64,000 bases of DNA from Halobacillus faecis (lineage in GTDB: Bacteria > Bacillota > Bacilli > Bacillales > Halobacillaceae), in assembly GCF_007991335.1 (NCBI RefSeq), contig NZ_BJYD01000004.1, forward strand, positions 186,001 to 250,000, given 5' to 3'. Positions 24,761 to 33,020 of this stretch are shown in pieces (position 1 is the first letter of the stretch; each line of letters begins with the position of its first letter). The notes under the pieces were generated by a model. That model saw only the letters and a list, made by a program, of their open reading frames with translations, was not told the origin of the DNA and did not search any database. A program made the position numbers and the translations under genes.

Positions 24761-25468
24761 ATGAAAATACAACGGAAATGGTGGATCGCGCTGCTCATTT
24801 TGGCCGCCATCGGTCTCGGAGTTTTCGGGTTTCAATCATCTATGTCCCATCAAAAAGAAGAACAAATCGTCGCTCTCGGTGATTCATTGACCTACGGGGT
24901 CGGGGATGAAAGTGGCCATGGATATGTTGAGAATCTAGAGCAATGGTTGGATAAGAATCACGACGATCCCGTAACCGTCGACAATTATGCCATTCCGGGC
25001 CAGCAAAGTGATGGAATGCTCGGACAGATGAATGAGGCAGCGGTCATGAAGTCGATTGAACATGCGGATTACATTCTATTTTTCATTGGAATAAACGATA
25101 TCATTAAAAGTAATGGAGGGGACCTTTCTCCATTATATGAAGATAAGATTGCCATGGGGAAAAAGGATTATGAGCAGAACGTTCAAAGGATCCTGGATCA
25201 GATCCGTGAGAAAAATCCGGAGGCACCGATTTTATTTCTCGGTTTATACAACCCTTATCCGGATAAACCAGAAATCGGTGAAATCATCAACGACTGGAAC
25301 GCAACGAGCCAGTCGCTCATAGAGCCTTATGACAATGTCACGTTTATCCCAACAAACGATTTGTATGAAGAGAAGTCCTCCCGTTATTTCAGTGATGAAG
25401 TCCATTTGAACGAACAAGGTTATGAGAAGCTTACGATGCGCATCATCAAAGCATACGATTTTGAATAG
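24761..25468 (+). CDS. SGNH/GDSL-type hydrolase, membrane-anchored or secreted
   Basis: 235 residues. ATG 24761 follows GGAGGTGCAGCTT; the frame extends to 24671. An N-terminal hydrophobic helix (about 7-25) exports or anchors it. The SGNH blocks are intact: block I ALGDSLTYG (Ser), block III FIGINDI (Gly/Asn), block V SDEVHLNEQGY (Asp and His). Members of this Bacillus group (YpmR-like lipases/esterases) act on acyl or acetyl esters outside the cell. Confidence 0.85.
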   Translation: MKIQRKWWIALLILAAIGLGVFGFQSSMSHQKEEQIVALGDSLTYGVGDESGHGYVENLEQWLDKNHDDPVTVDNYAIPGQQSDGMLGQMNEAAVMKSIEHADYILFFIGINDIIKSNGGDLSPLYEDKIAMGKKDYEQNVQRILDQIREKNPEAPILFLGLYNPYPDKPEIGEIINDWNATSQSLIEPYDNVTFIPTNDLYEEKSSRYFSDEVHLNEQGYEKLTMRIIKAYDFE

Positions 25469-25474
25469 GTAAGA

Positions 25475-25510
25475 AAAAAAGGCTTCCCTGAATGGAAGTC
25501 CTTTTTGATG
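25475..25510. terminator. bidirectional terminator
   Basis: A-run, stem GGCTTCC/GGAAGTCC, T-run, between the convergent hydrolase and crcB genes. Confidence 0.7.
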
Positions 25511-25514
25511 GTTT

Positions 25515-25883
25515 TTAATTCGAGAATAATCCTCCTAGTTGGAAGCCGCTCCAGGCTAATGCAATTCCAAGGGTGTAGCTAAGGACGGTATATACGACGA
25601 AGGTTTTCCAGTTCCTTTTAAAGTGAAGCTGGACCGATTCCAACTTGAAGGTAGAAAAGGTTGTAAAAGCACCGAGGATGCCTGTGCCGGCAAAGAGCAC
25701 CCAGAGTGTAGAGAGATCGAGTCCTGTGATCAGACCGAGGACGAAAGAACCAAGGATGTTGACAAAAAGGGTAGCGACTGGGAGAGCGGAAGCTGTACGT
25801 TTGTTGATCCACTGACTGATTCCGTAGCGGAGAATCGCTCCAATGAATCCTCCCGCGCCAACCAACAACAGTTTAGTAAGCAT
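25515..25883 (-). CDS. crcB: fluoride exporter CrcB/Fluc, subunit 1
   Basis: 122 residues, four helices. The Fluc signatures are visible: GGFIGAILRYGIS in helix 1, TLFVNILGSFVLG in helix 2, and GTGILGAFTTFSTF in helix 3, which holds the sodium-binding break and the phenylalanine box. Fluc works as a dual-topology dimer that lets fluoride out of the cell. Its ATG overlaps the stop of the upstream crcB by one base (TGATG), so the pair is translationally coupled and probably forms an antiparallel heterodimer. Confidence 0.92.
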   Translation of the reverse strand: MLTKLLLVGAGGFIGAILRYGISQWINKRTASALPVATLFVNILGSFVLGLITGLDLSTLWVLFAGTGILGAFTTFSTFKLESVQLHFKRNWKTFVVYTVLSYTLGIALAWSGFQLGGLFSN

Positions 25884-26257
25884 CAGGCAGCCCTCCTTTT
25901 CCCAAGGGTGAATCCGAGCATAGAGAAGGCTAAACCACCGAAAATGCTGATGGCTATGTAAAAGAGGCTCAGAATGATGTCTCCCCGTTCATAGAGCGAA
26001 ACGGCGTCCATGCTCAAGGTGGAGAATGTCGTATACGACCCGACAAGTCCTGTTCCGAGAGCGGCTTTCCAATTAGAAGAAAGGGAAAACTTCTCAACGA
26101 TCCCCATCGTGAACCACGCGAGGAGGAAGCTCCCGGTCAAATTGACGGTCAACGTGGAATAGGGGAACCACTGGTCAGGGTTCTTCAGCCACTCACCGAT
26201 CAGAAACCTAAGGGATGCGCCGATCATCCCACCGATTCCGACATAAAAATAAATCAT
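25883..26257 (-). CDS. crcB: fluoride exporter CrcB/Fluc, subunit 2
   Basis: 124 residues, four helices, paralogous to the adjacent gene: GGMIGASLRFLIGEW, TLTVNLTGSFLLAW, GTGLVGSYTTFST. The start is ATG behind TAGGAGGTTTG. Heterodimeric Fluc pairs are common in Bacillales, with one subunit fixed in each orientation. I looked for a fluoride riboswitch in the 128 bases upstream and found none. Confidence 0.92.
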   Translation of the reverse strand: MIYFYVGIGGMIGASLRFLIGEWLKNPDQWFPYSTLTVNLTGSFLLAWFTMGIVEKFSLSSNWKAALGTGLVGSYTTFSTLSMDAVSLYERGDIILSLFYIAISIFGGLAFSMLGFTLGKRRAA

Positions 26258-26385
26258 TCCACAAACCTCCTACAAATCTAATCGTTATTATATAGACTTT
26301 CGAAGTAATTTGAAAGGAATGCTTTTTTTACGAGACAAGAAGCCTTATAATTTACATAATAGTACCAAACGAAAGAGGGTTACGC

Positions 26386-27525
26386 ATGATACGCAGAATA
26401 TTGAAGAACATTGATTTTACCATCTTATTCGCTGTATTGGCTTTGTCCGCGTTCGGTACGGTGATGGTGTACAGCGCCAGTATGGTCAGTGGTGTCATGG
26501 TTTACGAAGTAACCCCTGATTACTTTTTCAACAGGCAGTTGATGTCATGGGGACTCGGCTTGGTCGCCCTTTTCTTTGGGATCATCTTTCCTTACAAAAA
26601 CTATCGACGCTTATTCAAGCTGATTTTACTTGGGACCGTCATCCTTCTTGCCGCGGTCTTTGTATTCGGACATACGTCCAACAATGCCCAATCGTGGCTG
26701 GCCATCCCAGGGCTTGGAAAATTCCAGCCCGCTGAATTGGCGAAGATGTCCTTGATCATTTACATGGCGACCATCTTCACGAAAAAGAGTGGGTATATTG
26801 AAGATTTCACGCGAGCCTTATTGCCGCCAATCATTTTGATGATGCTTGTGGTCGCGATGATCTTGAAACAGCCTGATTTAGGGACAGCCTTGATTGCCCT
26901 CGCGGTATCCGGACTGATCATCATGTCGAGCGGGCTAAAGAAGGTTCACCTCTTTTCCATGATCGGGATTGCTCTTGCAGGGGCGGTCTTCATGTACAAT
27001 TTCGGTCTCAGTGAAGAACAGCTTTCCCGTTTCGACGGCGCTTATCAACCCTTTGAATACGCCGATGATGCCGGGTACCAGCTGATCAATTCTTACCTCG
27101 CGATTCATAATGGAGGGTTGTTCGGGACAGGCCTTGGTGCTGGCGTACAAAAACTCGGATACTTACCTGAAGCCCATACCGACTTCATCATGGCCGTCAT
27201 TGCAGAAGAGCTAGGCGTGATTGGTGTCGGTGTCGTGTTGCTGTTACTTGGTTTGATCGTACTGCGTGGATTCTATGTCAGTATGGAGAGCCACGACACG
27301 TTCGGCCGTCTGCTTGCCATCGGTGTGTCCGGTTTGATCGGCATCCAGGCAATCATCAACCTTGGTGGTTTGACTGGCCTTTTACCTTTGACTGGTGTTC
27401 CACTACCGTTCGTCAGTTATGGAGGGACATCGCTGCTTATGATGATGTTCTCAGCCGGTATGCTCATCAACATCCATGCCATATCAAAAATTAAAAAAGC
27501 CCAAGAACAAAAAGTAGCCGCATAA
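26386..27525 (+). CDS. ftsW: FtsW/RodA/SpoVE (SEDS) peptidoglycan polymerase
   Basis: 379 residues with about ten membrane helices, from ATG behind GAAAGAGGG. SEDS hallmarks: VMVYSASM after helix 1, GKFQPAELAKMSLII, LKQPDLGTALI, EAHTDFIMAVIAEELG (catalytic Asp), and LTGVPLPFVSYGGTS near the end. It polymerises lipid II at the division septum or lateral wall with a partner class B PBP. FtsW versus RodA cannot be settled by eye; the PLPFVSYGGTS ending is common to both. It is monocistronic with a strong terminator. Confidence 0.88.
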   Translation: MIRRILKNIDFTILFAVLALSAFGTVMVYSASMVSGVMVYEVTPDYFFNRQLMSWGLGLVALFFGIIFPYKNYRRLFKLILLGTVILLAAVFVFGHTSNNAQSWLAIPGLGKFQPAELAKMSLIIYMATIFTKKSGYIEDFTRALLPPIILMMLVVAMILKQPDLGTALIALAVSGLIIMSSGLKKVHLFSMIGIALAGAVFMYNFGLSEEQLSRFDGAYQPFEYADDAGYQLINSYLAIHNGGLFGTGLGAGVQKLGYLPEAHTDFIMAVIAEELGVIGVGVVLLLLGLIVLRGFYVSMESHDTFGRLLAIGVSGLIGIQAIINLGGLTGLLPLTGVPLPFVSYGGTSLLMMMFSAGMLINIHAISKIKKAQEQKVAA

Positions 27526-27530
27526 GCGAT

Positions 27531-27562
27531 AAACGCCACCGATCTAAGGTGGCGTTTTTTTG
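27531..27562 (+). terminator. rho-independent terminator
   Basis: Stem AACGCCACC/GGTGGCGTT with loop GATCTAA and a T-run, just after the SEDS gene. Confidence 0.92.
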
Positions 27563-27603
27563 TTGTGGTTGAGTGGGTTATCTATTGATCAAAGAAATGG
27601 TAG

Positions 27604-27853
27604 GTCGCGCCAAAAGGGGTCGAGTCGCGCCAAAGAGGAGTGGAGTCGCGCCAAAGAGGAGTGGAGTCGCGCTAAAGAGGGGTGGAAACGCGCCAAAGAG
27701 AGGTGGAGTCGCGCCAAAGGGGGTTGGAGTCGCGCCAAAGGGGGTTGGAGTCACGCCAAAGAGGGGTCGAGTCGCGCCAAAGAGGGCTCGAACCGCGCAA
27801 AAGAGGTCCCGAACCGCGCTAAAGGGCAGATAGACCGCCTCAAAGAGGAGAAG
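27604..27853. repeat. 21-bp tandem repeat array, about 12 units
   Basis: Units of GTCGCGCCAAAGAGGGGTGG(A) start at 27604 (20 bases), 27624, 27645, 27666, 27687, 27708, 27729, 27750, 27771, 27792, 27813 and 27834, with growing divergence to the right. Because the period is a multiple of three and stop codons are absent, two + frames stay open across it (RAKEEWS-type and VAPKRSG-type repeats). Neither has a ribosome-binding site, so I treat it as a non-coding minisatellite. Confidence 0.9.
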
Positions 27854-28020
27854 TAAATCTCAAAAGTTAAGATTCTAAAAATTGCTGAAACGTAACCCCA
27901 CTCTCATTCGTTAGTATAGTAATAGGAATTTTATAAATGGTCGCATGGATTCAGTTAGATCTTAATTAGTGATAAGTAGTTCGGTGTTTTTCAAACCCAT
28001 AAAGGGAAGGAGATGTGCTG
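27854..28020. other. gene-free stretch after the tandem array
   Basis: AT-rich; it probably holds the promoter of the next small gene. GGGAAGGAG at 28003-28011 is its ribosome-binding site. Confidence 0.4.
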
Positions 28021-28320
28021 GTGGAGATCCTTATTTCACTCTTACTTTTCACTCCATTTTTACTAATTGCATATTTTGCATACAAAGCTTCCGGTTATCA
28101 GAAAGGCAATATTGTCATGCATTTGGATGAATGGTACAAAGATCATCATCAATATGTGAAAGCTATAGAGAATGAATTGAATAAACAAGGGAAAAAGGCG
28201 GTTTTCCGTGGAAGATACAATTTTGAAATTGATGGAAAATCTTACACCTTGCACCCGCAAATTGTCACAGTTGATCGCGTTCCGACTCAACGAACAATAT
28301 TAATACCTGATAAAAAATAG
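28021..28320 (+). CDS. small single-helix membrane protein
   Basis: 99 residues. GTG 28021 is chosen for its spacing from GGAAGGAG; GTG 28015 is possible. An N-terminal helix (about 3-24) is followed by a cytoplasmic or external domain of 75 residues with a basic middle (NKQGKKAVFRGRYNFEIDGK). No family is recognised. A terminator follows at once. Confidence 0.6.
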   Translation: MEILISLLLFTPFLLIAYFAYKASGYQKGNIVMHLDEWYKDHHQYVKAIENELNKQGKKAVFRGRYNFEIDGKSYTLHPQIVTVDRVPTQRTILIPDKK

Positions 28321-28352
28321 GTTTGTTTAGGAAAACAAACTATTTTTTAGGA
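28315..28352 (+). terminator. rho-independent terminator
   Basis: A long stem of AAAAAATAG, GTTTGTTT and complement around the loop AGG, overlapping the stop codon of the preceding gene. Confidence 0.8.
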
Positions 28353-28401
28353 TCGTTAGGTGAAGCTCAAAAGTCTTTCAAACATAGGAAGGAGTGATTC
28401 T

Positions 28402-28515
28402 GTGAACGTGTTGAATCTGATTATAGCTATAGCGATGATCGTGACTCCCGCCATATTTTTAATTTACTGGGGAAAATCAGGGTACGATTTTGATGAGAGA
28501 AAGGACGAAGAGTAG
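28402..28515 (+). CDS. 37-residue membrane peptide
   Basis: GTG 28402 behind GGAAGGAGTGATTCT encodes 37 residues: a hydrophobic helix (LNLIIAIAMIVTPAIFLIYW) followed by a highly charged tail (DFDERKDEE). A strong ribosome-binding site and the helix-plus-charged-tail layout support a real small protein. The function is unknown. Confidence 0.6.
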   Translation: MNVLNLIIAIAMIVTPAIFLIYWGKSGYDFDERKDEE

Positions 28516-28637
28516 GGGGACATTTTTCTCCACATGTAGTAAGCGGTTCAGTCCCTGTCGCGCAGAATTTCGTTTGTAGACCGTAAAGACGGCGACAGCA
28601 TGTTTGATAGGCTTTAAGACAAATATGGAGGTGGGTC

Positions 28638-29144
28638 ATGAAAATACGAAAGGCTGAACCGGAAGATGATCCGGCCATTGCAAGAGTGCACGTGGATGCC
28701 TGGCTGGAGACCTATCGAGGTCTGGTTCCAGACACTTACCTGGATCGCCTCACCTATGAAAAAAGAGAGTCTCTTTGGAAAAAGAATATCCAATCTTTAA
28801 AAATCATCTTAGTGGAAGATGAGCGTGAAGTTGTCGGGTTTGCTACATGGGACTATTCTTCTACTTATGAGAACTATGATGCGGAGCTGAGTTCCTTATA
28901 CATACTCCAAAGCTTTCATCGCCGCGGGGCAGGAAAAGCTTTGGTGTCTTTCATTCTGAATAATGTGAAAGGGAAAGGATGCCAGAGGCTGATGGTCAAA
29001 GTATTGTCTGAAAATCCGGCCTGTCAGTTTTATGAAGGGATGGGCGGCAAAAAAGTCGAAGAGATTACGATTACGATTGATGGAAAAAGTCTGGAGGAAT
29101 CGATTTACTCTTGGACTTTGGAAGAGATGAGCGCGGAATTTTAG
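28638..29144 (+). CDS. GNAT family N-acetyltransferase
   Basis: 168 residues from ATG behind GGAGGTGGGTC. The opening MKIRKAEPEDDPAIARVHVDAW is typical of the YitI/RimI-like branch. The acetyl-CoA loop is FHRRGAGKALV and the late motif ENPACQFYEGMGG. It is cytosolic with unknown substrate, monocistronic, and has a terminator directly after. Confidence 0.88.
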   Translation: MKIRKAEPEDDPAIARVHVDAWLETYRGLVPDTYLDRLTYEKRESLWKKNIQSLKIILVEDEREVVGFATWDYSSTYENYDAELSSLYILQSFHRRGAGKALVSFILNNVKGKGCQRLMVKVLSENPACQFYEGMGGKKVEEITITIDGKSLEESIYSWTLEEMSAEF

Positions 29145-29173
29145 TCATTGATGTTTTTGATCAATCATTACGG

Positions 29174-29205
29174 AAGAGCCCTGACTACTCAGGGCTCTTT
29201 TTATG
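29174..29205 (+). terminator. rho-independent terminator
   Basis: Perfect stem AGAGCCCTGA/TCAGGGCTCT with loop CTAC and five T residues. Confidence 0.92.
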
Positions 29206-29443
29206 GTTCTTTTAAAAAAGCTTTGGCGGAAGAATATTCTGTGAAAAGAAATGGAAACTGTGACGTTTAGAAAGGATTGAGAAAAGGTATCCCCTCTATA
29301 CAAACAATAGGTCCTTTTGAAAGGGTGGCATACATAAAGGTGCCGGCCCTTTTCTTATTCATTGGCGCTTTTAGCTGTTGGAAGCACGAACAATAGTTAG
29401 AACAAAATGTGTGGGGGAAGTGGACCAGAAGAAAGAGGGGAGA

Positions 29444-30346
29444 ATGGTGAAATCAAAGAAACGGATGATTTTATATGTCGCATTAACCGTCCTTGTAGTT
29501 ATAATCACATGGGGATTGGTGGAACCCTACACGATGGATGTAGAAGAAGAGGAAGCTGTCATTCCTAATCTCCCGGAAGGTTGGGAAGATAAAAAAATCA
29601 TAGCGATCGGTGATTTTCAAGTAGGGATGTGGTTAGACAACGATGGACAAATTGAAGATGTCGTAAACCGGATCATCGATCGGTCTCCGGATGCCGTGTT
29701 TCTACTTGGAGACTATGTCTACCATTCTGTAAATGACCACCAGAGCGAAATGGAAAAAGTCCAATCTTATTTAGAGCCTTTAACAGAGGAAGGCATTCCT
29801 GTCTATGCGGTGCTTGGGAATCATGATTACAACATGAGCAGCCGCAAGGTAGACCCCAGCGAAGAGACAGCTGAACGGGTGAGAAGGGAACTGGAGGAAA
29901 TCGATGTGGAAATTCTGCACAATCGCTCAGTAGCATTAGAGAACGAGAGCGCAGATGAACCTCTTTATCTCACTGGAATCGGTGCCAGGTGGCCTGAAAA
30001 TGATGATATATCCCGTGCGTTTACGGATATTGAAGAAGAAGATCCGCGTTTTGTCGTGATGCATAATCCGGAATCATTTGATGAAATTCCAGAGGGAGCA
30101 GCATCAACGGCGGTGGCCGGACACACGCACGGCGGTCAAATACGGATTCCGTTTACACCCCATTGGTCTTGGAAAGATCTGATTGCAAAAGGGAAAGCCC
30201 GTGTAGATGGGTGGACGAAAGAGGAATATGGCAATGAGGAAAACAGCCTGTACGTGAATCGTGGGATTGGCTTGAGTATCATTCCGGTAAGGTTGAATAA
30301 TCCACCTGAAATTACCGAATTCCATTTGACTTCTCCGGAGGGATGA
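29444..30346 (+). CDS. membrane-anchored metallophosphoesterase
   Basis: 300 residues; ATG 29444 follows AGAGGGGAG. One N-terminal helix (about 8-26), then a calcineurin-like domain outside the membrane with all motifs: AIGDFQVG, LLGDYVYH, VLGNHDYN, and late AGHTHGGQI. YkuE/YaeI-type enzymes of this layout remove lipid-linked or cell-wall phosphates such as UDP-diacylglucosamine. The exact substrate is unknown. Confidence 0.85.
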   Translation: MVKSKKRMILYVALTVLVVIITWGLVEPYTMDVEEEEAVIPNLPEGWEDKKIIAIGDFQVGMWLDNDGQIEDVVNRIIDRSPDAVFLLGDYVYHSVNDHQSEMEKVQSYLEPLTEEGIPVYAVLGNHDYNMSSRKVDPSEETAERVRRELEEIDVEILHNRSVALENESADEPLYLTGIGARWPENDDISRAFTDIEEEDPRFVVMHNPESFDEIPEGAASTAVAGHTHGGQIRIPFTPHWSWKDLIAKGKARVDGWTKEEYGNEENSLYVNRGIGLSIIPVRLNNPPEITEFHLTSPEG

Positions 30347-30456
30347 AGGGGCGAGGAGGCTGAATGGATGAAGGCCTCTATCTTTATTTCTGCCAGCAGA
30401 TTATAGGACCTCACTATAATAAACTATAATCTTATTATGTAAACAATGTGACTGAA

Positions 30457-30493
30457 TAAAAGCGGTACTCCTTTTAGAGTACCGCTTTTTCGA
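30457..30493. terminator. bidirectional terminator
   Basis: Stem AAAAGCGGTACTC/GAGTACCGCTTTT between the convergent phosphoesterase and Spo0M-like genes. Confidence 0.92.
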
Positions 30494-30497
30494 ATGT

Positions 30498-30887
30498 TTA
30501 ACGGATCACAATGTGGATCTCATCCATGTCTGATGTTTTTGCATCATTGTGCAGCACCAGTTTGGTTTGAAGGAAATAGGTCGTCTCTGCATCATCCAAA
30601 TCCAGCGTCTCTGGTAGAATGAAATGAAACGGATATTCACTTTCTTCCTTTGGTTCAAGTTCACGGTTCATCAGAACGGTTGTGATCGGTTGTAAGAGGC
30701 TCGGTTTGTTTCCTGGACTTTTCTTCATCAAGTCACATTCCAGGCGCTGAATGGTCTGCTGGTTCAATCCGCCGATCAAATGGAAAGATCCGGTCACTTT
30801 TTCTCCGGGAGCATATTCTGTTTTCGATAGGACCAAATCGACCTTGGGCATGCCTGGGCCGAACCAATTGAATAGCTTCGCTAACAT
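30498..30887 (-). CDS. Spo0M-family arrestin-like protein, short form
   Basis: 129 residues from ATG 30887, behind AAGGAGGCTTTGACG; the frame is open upstream to 30989 but without a ribosome-binding site. The N-terminus LAKLFNWFGPG followed by KVDLVLSKTEYAPGEKVTGSFHL is characteristic of Spo0M, a sporulation-control protein with an arrestin-type beta sandwich. B. subtilis Spo0M is about twice as long, so this is either a one-domain member or a shortened gene. Confidence 0.8.
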   Translation of the reverse strand: MLAKLFNWFGPGMPKVDLVLSKTEYAPGEKVTGSFHLIGGLNQQTIQRLECDLMKKSPGNKPSLLQPITTVLMNRELEPKEESEYPFHFILPETLDLDDAETTYFLQTKLVLHNDAKTSDMDEIHIVIR

Positions 30888-31091
30888 CGTCAAAGCCTCC
30901 TTATCTCCTTCGCTCAAGACTGCTGGTAACGCCAAGTCTGGAACTCTATCATTTGAATTTATAGTTGTATCATATTCGAGCGTGTACATCCCGTCAATCT
31001 TTTTTCGAAAATTCAGCCATCGACCATAAATTGCTTTTTTAGAGGTTAATCTTGGAAAAAATCTATGGTAAAGTAGTCAAGGAGGAATCAA

Positions 31092-31346
31092 ATGGATGGT
31101 CTGATCCATGTGATTGATTATTTGTTTTCCAATAAAAAAACACTCATTTATACAACATTCATACAAGTTGAATATGATAAGGTAGCATCGAAGTTGTCTG
31201 CAGAAGGCGTGGCACACCGTGTCGCTACCGTCAGCAACACGTCATCTGTAGGTTCACCCGTTTTCAATCATGATTACAGCGTAGAATTCAAATTTCACGT
31301 AAGGAAAGTCGATCGTCACCGAGCGCAGGAAGCAATCCATAGTTAG
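31092..31346 (+). CDS. small hypothetical protein, DUF2007-like
   Basis: 84 residues from ATG behind CAAGGAGGAATCAA. A central beta-alpha-beta unit (FIQVEYDKVASKLSAEGVAHRV, then VEFKFHVRKVDRHRAQEAI) resembles the short signal-transducing DUF2007 fold. It is followed after 12 bases by a membrane-protein gene, so the two are likely one transcript. Confidence 0.6.
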   Translation: MDGLIHVIDYLFSNKKTLIYTTFIQVEYDKVASKLSAEGVAHRVATVSNTSSVGSPVFNHDYSVEFKFHVRKVDRHRAQEAIHS

Positions 31347-31358
31347 GAGAAAAGTAGA

Positions 31359-31613
31359 ATGGCGAAAAAATATTGGGCCGGTATTTTATTTTTTATCAGT
31401 GGCGTGATCCTTTATGGTTTCACATCGGTAGGGGCGGTTGTTTATTTGTCCTTTATCGAGGAGTGGAGCAATCCTCCGGGGAAATATTGGAGTGCCGTTC
31501 TTCAGGGAGGTCTTCTGTTTCCGATGATTTTCAGCTGGGTGCTCATCGTGCTCGGCACCCTCTTCATGTTTTCGAAGGAATTGAAGAAGGGGTACAACCG
31601 ATTGAGCAATTAA
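31359..31613 (+). CDS. small two-helix membrane protein
   Basis: 84 residues from ATG behind TAGGAGAAAAG. Helices at about 6-30 and 50-72 are separated by an external loop EEWSNPPGKYW. A basic tail (KELKKGYNRLSN) marks the cytoplasmic end. No family is named. It is the second gene of a two-gene unit with a terminator after it. Confidence 0.6.
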   Translation: MAKKYWAGILFFISGVILYGFTSVGAVVYLSFIEEWSNPPGKYWSAVLQGGLLFPMIFSWVLIVLGTLFMFSKELKKGYNRLSN

Positions 31614-31616
31614 AAA

Positions 31617-31647
31617 AAGCCGGGAGAGATTCCCGGCCCACTTTTAT
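31617..31647. terminator. bidirectional terminator
   Basis: Stem GCCGGGA/TCCCGGC with A-run and T-run, between convergent genes. Confidence 0.85.
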
Positions 31648-32261
31648 TTGAAAATGCCGAACGGTTTCCCGACAGGCAGGGTGACTTTTCCGAAATGGAC
31701 ATTCAAGACACTTGCGGCTGAACCGTAAAAGCTCATGATCGCAATCATCAGTTCAGCTACGGCTGCTAGCATATGCGTCGCGTGCGGGGCAATTCCAAGC
31801 GTAGACAAGGAAAGGCCGATGAACAAGAAGTCGATCAAAACAAAAATGATGAACAGCACTTTGTGTGTTTCCATAGCCCCGATCGTCATGAATATGGAAA
31901 AAATCAGATAACCGATGTAAGCGATGCCCAGTTGATGGGGATCGACCGCTTGTGCCGCTGCTTCTCCGAACACTCCGAAGTCGATGAGCCAGGACGTTCC
32001 GACACCGAACCAGAAGAGTCCGAATGCGGCAAACGCCGTCGTTCCGAATGTGTTGTTATGCTTTGCATCCTGAATGGCTGCGAACAGCTGGGCAAGTCCT
32101 CCGAGGAAAATCGCCCAAGGAAGAACGAAAGATACCCCATCTGTCCACCCAAGCTTGGCTGAAGAAGCCACCAGTGTAACCATAGCGAGTCCAAAAAGTC
32201 CGATCGCGGAAGGGTCTGCCGTTGTCATTTGTACCCGTTGCGTCGTTGTTGATTGATTCAT
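31644..32261 (-). CDS. acetate/succinate transporter (GPR1/FUN34/YaaH family)
   Basis: 205 residues with six membrane helices. The family signature near the N-terminus appears as DPSAIGLFGLAMVT (usually NPAPLGL), and the later WAIFLGGLAQLFAA and GYLIFSIFM also suit this family. It takes up acetate or succinate with protons. The start is ATG behind TAGGAGGGATC. It is monocistronic. Confidence 0.88.
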   Translation of the reverse strand: MNQSTTTQRVQMTTADPSAIGLFGLAMVTLVASSAKLGWTDGVSFVLPWAIFLGGLAQLFAAIQDAKHNNTFGTTAFAAFGLFWFGVGTSWLIDFGVFGEAAAQAVDPHQLGIAYIGYLIFSIFMTIGAMETHKVLFIIFVLIDFLFIGLSLSTLGIAPHATHMLAAVAELMIAIMSFYGSAASVLNVHFGKVTLPVGKPFGIFK

Positions 32262-32382
32262 AGATGATCCCTCCTAAAAAACATACTTGTCTAATTTACA
32301 TAAAAAATAGAGGGCATGCAATGAGTTTTTTCATGTAAGCGAAACTTTCATAGATTCCAAAGGGATGGAGAGGAAGTGGAAG

Positions 32383-33006
32383 ATGTTCCAGCATGTCATT
32401 AAAAATGAAGAGGAGCTTCGAGCAATCATCGGCGAACCGAGTGATCTCGTGAAGAATAAGGTGATCCATCACTTGGATGCAAACTGTAAACAGTACATCA
32501 AACAATCGCCATTCTTGACGCTCTCGACTTCTGATGCAGATGGGAATTGCGATGTGTCTCCACGCGGGGATGAAAAAGGTTTCGTTCATATCTTGAATGA
32601 GAGCACCCTCATGATCCCTGAGCGACCTGGAAACAAGCGTGTGGATTCGATGAGGAATCTGTTATCAAATCCTCATGCAGCGTTGATCTTTTTCATACCA
32701 GGAATGGAGGAGACGCTGAGGGTCAATGGCCGGGCATGCATCATAGCGGATGAGGATCTTCTTGAAAAAATGGCGCATAAGGGAAAAGTTCCTACTCTTG
32801 GAATTGCCGTAGAAGTCGAGGAGTGCTTCCTCCACTGTGCCAAAGCCTTCAAACGTTCAGGTTTATGGGACCCCGGCACATGGCTTGAAAAAGAAGAACG
32901 TCCATCCGCTGCAAAAATGCTGGCGGATCATGCGAAGCTCCCTGACATGGATGAGGAAGCGGTGACCAAGCGTTTAAATGAAAGTTACAGAAAACGACTT
33001 TATTAA
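32383..33006 (+). CDS. pyridoxamine 5'-phosphate oxidase family protein
   Basis: 207 residues. ATG 32383 is chosen for GAGAGG upstream; ATG 32365 is possible. FMN split-barrel pattern: CKQYIKQSPFLTLSTSDADG, CDVSPRGDEKGFVHI, then IPERPGNKRVDSMRNLL and AALIFFIPG. The C-terminal Cys motif EECFLHCAKAFKRS is typical of the MSMEG_1061-like branch and probably aids cofactor binding. Substrate unknown. It starts a co-directional cluster with a GNAT and small membrane genes. Confidence 0.8.
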   Translation: MFQHVIKNEEELRAIIGEPSDLVKNKVIHHLDANCKQYIKQSPFLTLSTSDADGNCDVSPRGDEKGFVHILNESTLMIPERPGNKRVDSMRNLLSNPHAALIFFIPGMEETLRVNGRACIIADEDLLEKMAHKGKVPTLGIAVEVEECFLHCAKAFKRSGLWDPGTWLEKEERPSAAKMLADHAKLPDMDEEAVTKRLNESYRKRLY

Positions 33007-33020
33007 GAGGTGTGGGGAAT

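Noticed and set aside
26258-26385. Possible fluoride riboswitch upstream of the crcB pair
   Set aside because: None of the conserved crcB-motif elements could be found in this spacer.
27560-27856. Open frames through the 21-bp array (Arg-Ala-Lys-rich repeats)
   Set aside because: They exist because the repeat unit is a multiple of three and has no stop; there is no ribosome-binding site, and two frames are equally open.
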